Of a stretch of 64,000 bases of DNA, positions 7,932-15,595 are shown piece by piece. Location: contig DRKS01000091.1 of the NCBI GenBank assembly GCA_011051655.1, positions 1 through 64,000 of the forward strand, written 5' to 3'. The position numbers and the translations under genes are program-made. The notes under the pieces are model-generated. The model ran no database searches. It saw only the letters and a program-made list of their open reading frames with translations, and was not told where the DNA came from. This DNA comes from Sedimenticola sp. GTDB lineage: Bacteria; Pseudomonadota; Gammaproteobacteria; Chromatiales; Chromatiaceae. How positions within the stretch are numbered: position 1 is the stretch's first letter; each line of letters opens with the position of its first letter.

Positions 7932-9932
7932 ATGTCAGGGCAAACGGCGCCGTTCCGCTTGGGCCGGCAACAGATCGGGCAGTTGGATGAGGCCGTCCGC
8001 CTCTACGACGCGGGACGGCTTGAGCAATCCATGCGCCTGGCCAGGCGGGTGCTTGCGCAGGGAGCGGAATGCGACAGCGCCTGTTTCCTGCTGGCCCTGT
8101 GCAACGAAAAGGCCGGAAAATATCCGGAGGCAATAGAGCATTGCCGTGCTGCGGCAAGGCATGCCCCCCGGCACCGTGACTATCGCCGCAAGCTGGCCAG
8201 CCTGCTGCTGGGCGCGGGAGAGCTGGATGAGGCCGAAGACCTCTATGGCGCCCTGTGCAAGGAAGACAACAGCGATATTTCCACGCTTTACGGTCTGGCC
8301 TCTCTTTACCGCAAAAAAGGCGATGCCGTGAGCGAGTTCGCCCATCTTTGCCGGCTCAAGCGGCTGAATGCCCTGGCCGGGAAGGATCAGCATTGGATCG
8401 TCGACAGCCTGAGTCGCATTCCCGGGGTGCCTGATTACCCCGGACTGGAAGAGGATCTGAGCGACTTCCTGGATTATCCCAATATCAATCCGGACAAGCT
8501 GAGCCGCAATATCAGCCGCTTTCTCTGTAACAAATACGAACTGGAGGCGCAAAACCCGGCGCTGGAGTTGACCGATCTGCTCAATGACCGCCTGTTCGAC
8601 AAGGCGCTCAGAAGCCTGGTCCTGATCTCTGCTCCCATCGAGGCGCTGCTGACCAATCTGCGCGCCTCCCTGCTGACCGAGGCGGCCTCCAGCCAGAGTC
8701 TGTCGAACCGGCTGATATCCCTGGTGGAGGCCATTGGGCTCCAGAATCATCTCAATGAATACGTCCACTTCGTTTCCGCCCGGGAACATGAGATCCTGGA
8801 ACTCTTCACCCGGCTGCTGAGGTCCCAGATCGCAGCCGGCGGCTGGTCGCCGGCCCGCAGTGAAGTGCCCCTGTTGTGCCTGTCGATGTACGGCAGGATC
8901 CATGACCTGCCGGAGCGGGAGGCGCTGCTCGGGCATCCGTCCCACCAGTGGCCGGACTCATTGAAGACCCTTGCTGAATGCACGCTGTTCGGCATTGAGC
9001 GCGAGGTTGAAGCGGCCGGGGATATTCCGGATCTGACGCCCGTCGAGGACGAGACCTCCCGGACCGTGCGCGCCCAGTACGAAAGCAATCCCTATCCCCG
9101 CTGGAGCCGGCCCGAGCGCCATCCCCCCCAGACCTATGACCGCTACATGAGCGCCATATTGCCCGGCTATACCCCACCCAAGGCGTTGCGCGGAAAAAAC
9201 ATCGAGGTGCTGGTGGCCGGCTGCGGCACCGGGCAGCAGCCCATAGATTTTGCCGTCAGGTTTGAAGTGGGAAGTATTCTCGCCGTGGACATCAGCCGCC
9301 GCAGCCTGGCCTACGCCAAACTGAAGGCCGGCGAATGCGGGGTCGGAACCGTCGATTTTTATCACGGGGACATCCTTGAACTGGGGCGGCTGGACCGGCG
9401 GTTTGATCTCATCATGTGTTCCGGCGTGCTCCATCACATGGCGGACCCCCTGGCCGGCTGGCGGGTGCTGCGGGATCTGCTGACTCCGAATGGGGTGCTT
9501 CGGATCGATCTCTACAGCCGTATCGCCCGCGAGGATATCAACCGGCAAAGGGAGATCATCGCGCAGCTCGGTATGGAACCCACACCGGACAATATCCGCC
9601 GCTACCGTCAGGCGCTGATGGAGCGGGAGCCGGACTCCAGCATCCTGGAACGGCTCGATTTCTGGAACATGAGCATGTGCCGGGATCTGCTCTTTCACTG
9701 CCAGGAGCACCAGTTCTCCTGGCCTGAAATTGGCGATTGCTGTGACCGCCTGGACATGACATTCATCGGCGTGCACGCCAACAAGCTGATCTACCAGGCC
9801 TACCGGGCCGCCTTTCCCAATGACGGCCGGTGCCTCGACCTGGATAACTGGCACCGCCTCGAACTCAACGACCCAAGGCTGTTTCGCGGCATGTATGCAT
9901 TCTGGTGTGAGCGCAAAAGACATGAGAAATGA
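7932..9932 (+). CDS. TPR-repeat and class I methyltransferase fusion protein
   Basis: The 666-residue protein has three parts. Residues 10-120 are tetratricopeptide repeats (LDEAVRLYDAGRLEQSMRLA; GKYPEAIEHCRAAARHAP). A helical middle of about 280 residues is unrecognised. Residues 410-530 form a class I SAM-dependent methyltransferase: VLVAGCGTGQQP is the glycine-rich SAM loop, ILAVDIS the acidic residue after strand 2, FDLIMCSGVLHHM motif IV. The context between flgL and fliC, overlapping the glycosyltransferase fusion by 11 bases, suggests methylation of the flagellin glycan or flagellin itself. The substrate is inference. Confidence 0.8.
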   Translation: MSGQTAPFRLGRQQIGQLDEAVRLYDAGRLEQSMRLARRVLAQGAECDSACFLLALCNEKAGKYPEAIEHCRAAARHAPRHRDYRRKLASLLLGAGELDEAEDLYGALCKEDNSDISTLYGLASLYRKKGDAVSEFAHLCRLKRLNALAGKDQHWIVDSLSRIPGVPDYPGLEEDLSDFLDYPNINPDKLSRNISRFLCNKYELEAQNPALELTDLLNDRLFDKALRSLVLISAPIEALLTNLRASLLTEAASSQSLSNRLISLVEAIGLQNHLNEYVHFVSAREHEILELFTRLLRSQIAAGGWSPARSEVPLLCLSMYGRIHDLPEREALLGHPSHQWPDSLKTLAECTLFGIEREVEAAGDIPDLTPVEDETSRTVRAQYESNPYPRWSRPERHPPQTYDRYMSAILPGYTPPKALRGKNIEVLVAGCGTGQQPIDFAVRFEVGSILAVDISRRSLAYAKLKAGECGVGTVDFYHGDILELGRLDRRFDLIMCSGVLHHMADPLAGWRVLRDLLTPNGVLRIDLYSRIAREDINRQREIIAQLGMEPTPDNIRRYRQALMEREPDSSILERLDFWNMSMCRDLLFHCQEHQFSWPEIGDCCDRLDMTFIGVHANKLIYQAYRAAFPNDGRCLDLDNWHRLELNDPRLFRGMYAFWCERKRHEK

Positions 9933-12900
9933 AAAACAGTTTGCGGCCGGGGGCCGGCAAAGGCGCGCCTTGCTGGTGCTGGGCATGCACCGCAGCGGCA
10001 CATCGGCCCTGACCCGCCTGGTGAATCTGCTCGGCGTGGAGCTTGGAGACAAGTTGTTGCCGGCCCACGCGGACAACGAAAAGGGATACTGGGAGCACGA
10101 GGAGATCTTCCAGGTTGACGAATACATCCTCAACCGCCTCGGATCACGCTGGGATGATGTTACGCTCCTGCCAGAACATTGGCCGGATTCCCCGAGGATA
10201 AGGGACGGGCGCGACCGCCTGTTGCAGATCCTGCGGCGTGACTTTGGAGATACTGCGCTGTGGGGACTCAAGGATCCACGCCTGTGCCGCCTGCTCCCCT
10301 TGTGGAAGGGGATCCTGCGTGAGCTGGAGACCGAGCCCTTCTTTGTCATCGCCCTGCGCCACCCCCATGAGGTCGCCGCCTCGCTGGAGAAGAGAAACGG
10401 CTTTTCCCAGACAAAATCCCTGGTGCTTTGGCTGGATCACCTGTTGCAGGCGGAGGAGCATTCCAGGGGCTGCCCGCGGCTGTTTGTCAGCTATGACCAG
10501 CTGCTCGGCGACTGGCGCGCCTGCGCGGAGAAGCTGGCGCCGCTCACCCGCAGGCCGGTCTCTTCCCTGGCGCCCGAGGTAATTTCACAGATCGAGCGAT
10601 TTCTCTCACCCGCCCTCCGGCATCATGTGGCGACGCCAGGCGCCGCATCCCGGGAAACCCTGGTGGCCGATCTGGCCGAAAAGGTTTATGCCATTTTCAG
10701 TGGGGCGGCCGGCGGGGATGAAGCCAGGCTGGAAGAACTCGATGAGCTGCGGACGGCCTACCATGCCTGCCATTCCGTGCTGGAGCAGGAGGCGCGCCAA
10801 TGCCCCACCGAGCAGGCCCTGAGGGAGCAGGCGGCCGCGGCCAGAAAGGTGACGCGGGGCAAATATGCCCAGTGGATCGCCAAGCATGCGTTGACCGGGA
10901 GCGATATCCATTATTTCGAGGAGCGCCTGTCATCGGCCTGGAGCGGCCATCCCCCGGTGCATCTGCTGACGATCCATGAGCCCGGCCGGGAGCAGGCCCT
11001 GGCCGACACCCTGGATTCCCTGAGCGCCCAGCTCTACAGCGGCTGGGGGCTGACTGTCATTTCGAGTGTCGCCTCCCCGGACCCGCTGTTCGAAGAGACG
11101 CAAAATCTCGAATGGATACAGTGGGATGGAAATCTGATGGAGGGCGTCAACAAGGTTGCGGCTCAATCCGGCGCCGACTGGCAGGCCCTGATCCGGCCGG
11201 GGGACAGGCTGGCGGCCAATGCCCTTTTCTCTTGCCTGGATTATGCCCAACTGCACCCCCAATGGCGGCTGATCTATGTGGACGAGGATGCCATCGATGG
11301 CCAGGGCAACCGGGAGGACCCCCTTTTCAAACCCGACTTCAACCTGGATCTGCTGCGGGCCATGCCTTACATGGGGTGTTTCCTTCTGGTCCGCCGTGAC
11401 GCCCTGGATGTTGCAGAGGGTTATGGGATGGAGATGCCCGGGGTTTACCATGACCTCGCCCTGAAGGTTCTCGATGCCTGTGGCGAGAAGGCCATCGGAC
11501 ATGTCCCCAAGGTGCTGCTGCATTGTGGGGAGCATCCCGGAGAAGACCGCGAGAAGGCGGATTGCCGGCGGGCCCTGGAGGCCCATTTGGCGCGCAACGG
11601 GATCGAAGCGAAGATCCGGACCGGACCGGTGTCCGGCAGTTTTTTCATCGACTATGCCTGCCCGCGAAAACCGCCGGTAAGCATTATCATTCCGACCGGG
11701 GGCCAGGCCGCGGCCCTGGACGGCTGCGTTACCAGCCTGTTGCAGAAAACGGACTATCCGCGGCTCGAGCTGTTGCTGGTGCATAACGGCTCCAGCGAAC
11801 CGGAGGCGCAGGCGCTCCTGGAGCGCCTGGCGGCCGATGAACGGGTGCGGGTGTTGCGCCACCCGGGGCCCTTCAATATTTCTGCGGTCCGCAACCTCGC
11901 CGCCGGCGAGGCGAGGGGCGAACTCCTCCTGTTTCTGGATGACGACACCCAGGTGCTGCAGGGTGACTGGCTTGAACGGATGGTGGCCAATGCCCTGCGT
12001 CCGGAGGTTGGCGTGGTTGGGGTGCGATTGATCGGTATCGATCAGACGGTGCAGCACGCCGGCCTGATTGCCGGCATGGCCGGGGGTATCGGCTGGCCCT
12101 ATCACCATCAATCCCTGAATGAGCCCGGTTACATGGGGCGCCTGCATCTGGCCCAGAACTGCGCGGCTGTGACCGGCTCCTGCATGTTGGTGAAAAAGGA
12201 ACTGTACGAGCAGTTGGGCGGCATGGACGACAAGGCGTTCGCTGTCTTCTTCGGTGACGTGGATTTCTGTATGCGGGTGGGGAAGGCGGGCCTCAAGGTG
12301 GTATGGACGCCCCATGTGAATCTGCTGCATTACGGGGCGGTCAGTCTGTCGGCGAACAAGGCCGTCGATCCCAAGAAACAGGCCGACAGGGAGCGGGCGG
12401 CTTTTATTGACCGCTGGTTGGCGGAACTGGCGGAAGATCCCGCCCATAACCGGAATCTCAGTCTGCGGGATCTGGATATCAAAATGGAGGATGAGTTCGA
12501 CGTCACCTGGGATCGGAGTTTCCATTCCCGCCCGCGGGTGCTTGCTTTCCCCCTGGACAGCAAGGGCGGCGGCGAATACCGTGTCCGGGCGCCCCTGCGG
12601 GCGCTGGACGCCGCCCGCCTGGCCCAGTATTCCCTTTTCAGCAATTATTCCAAGGACCGCCCCCTGCAGGTTCCCATGCTGCCGGAGCTGGAGCGGGCCG
12701 GACCGGATTCCCTGCTGTTGCAGCACAGCTTCACCGATCTCCACCTGGAGTGGCTCGAGCACTACAAGAGACACTCTGACACCTTCCTGGTGTTCGGCCT
12801 GGACGACAACTTCCTGTTTATCCCCGGCAAGAACGCCAGTCGTGAATGCTTTCCCCGCAATATCAAATACCGGCTGCGCAAGGCCCTTTCCTTCTGTGAC

Positions 12901-13608
12901 CGGCTGGTGGTGACCACCGAACCCCTGGCGGAGCTCTACAAGGGAATGATCGGGGATATCCGGGTGGTGCCCAACGGCCTGGAAAGTGCCCGCTGGCTGG
13001 GACTCGAATCCCGGCGCGGGCGGGGACGGAAACCCCGGGTCGGCTGGGCCGGGGCCATGCAGCACCAGGGGGATCTGGAACTCATCCAACAGGTGGTCGA
13101 GGCCCTGGCCGGCGAGGTGGACTGGGTCTTCATGGGGATGTGCCCGGAGGCGCTGCGGCCCCATGTCAGTGAATTTCATGGCTGGGTGCCTTATGAGCTG
13201 TACCCGCAAAAGCTTGCCAGTCTCGACCTGGATCTGGCCATCGCCCCGCTGGAGCGCAATAGTTTCAATGAGTGCAAATCCAACCTGCGCCTGCTGGAGT
13301 ACGGCGTCCTGGGCTGGCCGGTGGTGTGCAGTGATGTTGCGCCTTACCGGCAGGGGCCGGTGACCCGGGTGCCCAACAAGGCCTCGGCCTGGATTCAGGC
13401 GATCCGGGAACGCATCCATGAACCGTCCGCCCTGGCGGCGGAAGGGGAGCGGCTGCGCCAATGGGTGCTGGAGCATTATCTGCTGGAGGGCCATCTCGAT
13501 CTCTGGCTGGGGGCCATCTTCTCCGATGCCGTATTGGCCCGGTTTGGCCTGGGGGAAGCGCGTGTCACCGGCCAGGGCGTCCGGGATGCCGTCGGGTCTC
13601 TGCGGTAG
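9922..13608 (+). CDS. Sulfotransferase-like / dual GT2 / GT-B fusion, probable flagellin glycosyltransferase
   Basis: This 1228-residue multidomain protein starts at the ATG overlapping the previous gene. Residues 15-270 resemble a P-loop sulfotransferase (LVLGMHRSGTSALTRLVNLL, LKDPRLCRLLPL). Residues 345-550 form a GT2-like fold with YVDEDAID and FKPDFNLDLLRAMPYMG. Residues 583-830 form a second GT2 domain (VSIIIPTGG, FLDDDTQV with the acidic metal motif, FFGDVDFCMRVGKAGLK). Residues 870-1215 are a GT-B-like domain (VGWAGAMQHQGDLELIQQVV, LAIAPLERNSFNECKSNLRL). Placed directly before flagellin, it probably builds an O-linked glycan on FliC in the cytoplasm. True sulfotransferase activity is uncertain. 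Confidence 0.82.
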   Translation: MRNEKQFAAGGRQRRALLVLGMHRSGTSALTRLVNLLGVELGDKLLPAHADNEKGYWEHEEIFQVDEYILNRLGSRWDDVTLLPEHWPDSPRIRDGRDRLLQILRRDFGDTALWGLKDPRLCRLLPLWKGILRELETEPFFVIALRHPHEVAASLEKRNGFSQTKSLVLWLDHLLQAEEHSRGCPRLFVSYDQLLGDWRACAEKLAPLTRRPVSSLAPEVISQIERFLSPALRHHVATPGAASRETLVADLAEKVYAIFSGAAGGDEARLEELDELRTAYHACHSVLEQEARQCPTEQALREQAAAARKVTRGKYAQWIAKHALTGSDIHYFEERLSSAWSGHPPVHLLTIHEPGREQALADTLDSLSAQLYSGWGLTVISSVASPDPLFEETQNLEWIQWDGNLMEGVNKVAAQSGADWQALIRPGDRLAANALFSCLDYAQLHPQWRLIYVDEDAIDGQGNREDPLFKPDFNLDLLRAMPYMGCFLLVRRDALDVAEGYGMEMPGVYHDLALKVLDACGEKAIGHVPKVLLHCGEHPGEDREKADCRRALEAHLARNGIEAKIRTGPVSGSFFIDYACPRKPPVSIIIPTGGQAAALDGCVTSLLQKTDYPRLELLLVHNGSSEPEAQALLERLAADERVRVLRHPGPFNISAVRNLAAGEARGELLLFLDDDTQVLQGDWLERMVANALRPEVGVVGVRLIGIDQTVQHAGLIAGMAGGIGWPYHHQSLNEPGYMGRLHLAQNCAAVTGSCMLVKKELYEQLGGMDDKAFAVFFGDVDFCMRVGKAGLKVVWTPHVNLLHYGAVSLSANKAVDPKKQADRERAAFIDRWLAELAEDPAHNRNLSLRDLDIKMEDEFDVTWDRSFHSRPRVLAFPLDSKGGGEYRVRAPLRALDAARLAQYSLFSNYSKDRPLQVPMLPELERAGPDSLLLQHSFTDLHLEWLEHYKRHSDTFLVFGLDDNFLFIPGKNASRECFPRNIKYRLRKALSFCDRLVVTTEPLAELYKGMIGDIRVVPNGLESARWLGLESRRGRGRKPRVGWAGAMQHQGDLELIQQVVEALAGEVDWVFMGMCPEALRPHVSEFHGWVPYELYPQKLASLDLDLAIAPLERNSFNECKSNLRLLEYGVLGWPVVCSDVAPYRQGPVTRVPNKASAWIQAIRERIHEPSALAAEGERLRQWVLEHYLLEGHLDLWLGAIFSDAVLARFGLGEARVTGQGVRDAVGSLR

Positions 13609-13647
13609 CGGTTCCGGCCGGCCGGAGCGGATGTCGCCGCCTTGGGC

Positions 13648-13666
13648 GGGGGCCGAACCCCCTTTT
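13648..13666 (+). terminator. Probable Rho-independent terminator after the glycosyltransferase fusion
   Basis: GGGGG (13648-13652), loop CCGAA, CCCCC (13658-13662), then TTTT. The stem is strong but the T tract is short. It lies 40 bases after the stop and ahead of the flagellin promoter, separating the modification genes from fliC. Confidence 0.5.
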
Positions 13667-13727
13667 ATGAAGTGGGGACGGGGTGTTTTTTCCGTGAATC
13701 AGATTCCTGCAATTGCATGATTTTTTT

Positions 13728-13754
13728 TAAAGTTGCCGGGGGTGTGGCCGTTAA
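13728..13754 (+). promoter_or_regulatory. Sigma-28 (FliA) promoter of fliC
   Basis: TAAAGTTG, 11 bases, GCCGTTAA matches the FliA consensus TAAAGTTT-N11-GCCGATAA at 14 of 16 positions with exact spacing. It sits 107 bases upstream of the flagellin ATG, so flagellin is a late flagellar gene here. Confidence 0.88.
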
Positions 13755-13861
13755 CGAAGACGGAAGCGGTAAATACCATCAATCTTGAAGGCATATCCGC
13801 TAATCATGAACCCGACTCTCCGGCCTGATGCAAGGCGTCGCCGGGGAAAAGGAGAAATAAA

Positions 13862-15070
13862 ATGGCTTTAGTAATCAACACCAATGTAAGTTCCCTCACT
13901 GCACAGCGCAACCTGGTGGGGACCGGCAATTCCATGAAGACCTCCCTGGAGCGCCTCTCCTCTGGTCTGCGCATCAACAATGCCGCCGACGATGCCGCCG
14001 GTCTGGCGGTGTCCCAGAAGATGCTGGGTCAGATCAAGGGCCTGAACCAGGCCGTGCGTAACGCCAATGATGCAATCTCCATGATCCAGACGGCCGAGGG
14101 CGGCATGCAGGAAGTCCAGACCATGCTGCAGCGCATGCGCGAACTGGCCACCCAGGCGGCCAGTGACACCATTTCCGATACCGAGCGTGGTTACATCAAT
14201 ACGGAAGTCCAGGCCCTGAAGAGCGAAATCAACGGCATTGCCGATCGCACCAAGTTCAACGGCCAGAGCCTGTTGACCGGTTCCCTGACCACCACCCTGG
14301 GCGGTGCTACCGGTACCGATCTGGTGGTCGGCGATATCCTGACCAATGCGACCACCGTAATGGCTTCTGCCATCGATGTCAGTGGCGCCATGGCCGGCGA
14401 TACCTACACCATGACCTATGCCTCGGCCACTGATAAGCTGACCATGACCCGTTCCAGCGACAGCGTGGCCCAGACCATCGATGTTGCCGCAATGGCCGCC
14501 AACTCGACGCAGACGCTGAATTTTGACGCCCTGGGTGTGAAGATCACCCTGCAGAACAGCGGTGCAGCCACGGCGGACAATATCGGCGCAGGTCTGGATG
14601 CGGCAGCCGATGACACCATCGTGACGGCTGCCGGCAGTGGCTCGGCCACGGTACAGATCGGCGCGGATACCGGCGCCGGCAATACCCTGAGCCTCAGCTT
14701 CGATAATATCAAGATCGAGGCAGGTGGTGCCGCGGCCATGGTTACGCTCAACACGGCGCTGACCGATTTTGACAGCAGCTCGACGCGAGCGAATGCCTCA
14801 ACCCTGCTTGGCGCCATTGATAGCGCGACGGATTATGTCAGCAGCGAACGCGCTGACCTGGGTGCTGTCCAGAATCGCATGGGTTACACCATCGCCAACC
14901 TGCAGGCGACATCCGAGAACATTTCGGCTGCGCGGTCGCGCATCGTGGATGCCGATTTTGCGGTTGAAACGGCCAATCTGACCCGTACTCAGATCCTGCA
15001 GCAGGCCGGTGTGGCCATGCTGTCCCAGGCCAACAGTCTGCCGCAGAATGTCCTGGCGCTCTTGCAATAA
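13862..15070 (+). CDS. fliC: Flagellin
   Basis: The 402-residue filament subunit has the conserved N-terminal D0/D1 region, MALVINTNVSSLTAQRNLV then SSGLRINNAADDAAGLA and TAEGGMQEVQTMLQRMREL. The conserved C-terminus ends AMLSQANSLPQNVLALLQ. The central 150-300 region is Ala/Thr/Ser/Gly-rich and variable, which would offer hydroxyl sites for O-glycosylation by the upstream fusion enzyme (inference). AGGAG precedes the ATG by seven bases. The sigma-28 promoter lies upstream and a strong hairpin follows. Confidence 0.98.
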   Translation: MALVINTNVSSLTAQRNLVGTGNSMKTSLERLSSGLRINNAADDAAGLAVSQKMLGQIKGLNQAVRNANDAISMIQTAEGGMQEVQTMLQRMRELATQAASDTISDTERGYINTEVQALKSEINGIADRTKFNGQSLLTGSLTTTLGGATGTDLVVGDILTNATTVMASAIDVSGAMAGDTYTMTYASATDKLTMTRSSDSVAQTIDVAAMAANSTQTLNFDALGVKITLQNSGAATADNIGAGLDAAADDTIVTAAGSGSATVQIGADTGAGNTLSLSFDNIKIEAGGAAAMVTLNTALTDFDSSSTRANASTLLGAIDSATDYVSSERADLGAVQNRMGYTIANLQATSENISAARSRIVDADFAVETANLTRTQILQQAGVAMLSQANSLPQNVLALLQ

Positions 15071-15080
15071 AAGGATGGCT

Positions 15081-15109
15081 CGAGGGTTCAGGGATGACCT
15101 GAACCCTCG
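15081..15109 (+). terminator. Strong hairpin between fliC and flaG
   Basis: A perfect 12-bp stem (CGAGGGTTCAGG at 15081-15092 with its complement at 15098-15109) encloses a 5-base loop. There is no T tract after it, so it may be a partial terminator or a 3' stabiliser that keeps flagellin mRNA more abundant than downstream messages. A second small stem (CCCC...GGGG, 15110-15124) overlaps the flaG ribosome binding site. Confidence 0.65.
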
Positions 15110-15132
15110 GCCCCTATGAAAGGGGAAGGCAA

Positions 15133-15540
15133 ATGGCTTCCGAACTCTCTTCAGTAATCATGACGGAGTTGCGGCGCCCCGACGGCACTAGCGGCAGAGG
15201 GGTGGGCGCCACCCGGACGTTTCAGGGTGCAGATCAGGTCAAGGACCCAGCCGTGGCGCAACAGGTTAAGGCGCCACGCCCTGCTCAAGAGCTAAAGGAA
15301 CAGCAGGACGAGGCGAAACTGAAAGAAACCGTGCGTGATCTCAATGAATATGTCCAGGTGGTCCGCAGAAATCTCCAGTTCAGTATCGATGAAAACAGCG
15401 GCCGCACCATTATCAGCGTGATCGACGCCGAGACGGATGAGGTGATCCGGCAGATTCCACCGGAAACGGCGGTGGATCTCGCCCGCCGCCTGGAGGAACA
15501 GACAGGCGGGCATGGCGCCATATTTTGGGCGAAGGCCTGA
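15133..15540 (+). CDS. flaG: FlaG family flagellar protein
   Basis: The product is 135 residues. An N-terminal low-complexity half is followed by the FlaG core, LKETVRDLNEYVQVVRRNLQ, FSIDENSGRTIISVIDAETD and VIRQIPPETAVDLARRLEEQ. The family influences filament length in polar flagellates; the mechanism is unclear. The gene sits between fliC and fliD as is common in Vibrio, Pseudomonas and relatives. AAGGGG upstream of the ATG serves as ribosome binding site. Confidence 0.9.
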   Translation: MASELSSVIMTELRRPDGTSGRGVGATRTFQGADQVKDPAVAQQVKAPRPAQELKEQQDEAKLKETVRDLNEYVQVVRRNLQFSIDENSGRTIISVIDAETDEVIRQIPPETAVDLARRLEEQTGGHGAIFWAKA

Positions 15541-15541
15541 G

Positions 15542-15574
15542 GCCACCGCCGGCCTGAGCCGGGCTGGCGGTGGC
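15542..15574 (+). other. Hairpin between flaG and fliD
   Basis: GCCACCGCC (15542-15550) pairs perfectly with GGCGGTGGC (15566-15574). Inner GGC/GCC pairing can extend it. It begins one base after the flaG stop and lacks a T tract. It may be an mRNA processing or stability element in the filament operon. Confidence 0.5.
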
Positions 15575-15595
15575 AGAATCCAGAGGTAGTATCGA

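Noticed and set aside
10930-13494. Very long minus-strand open frame opposite the glycosyltransferase fusion
   Set aside because: High G+C content creates long antisense frames; the plus strand carries clear conserved motifs, the minus none.
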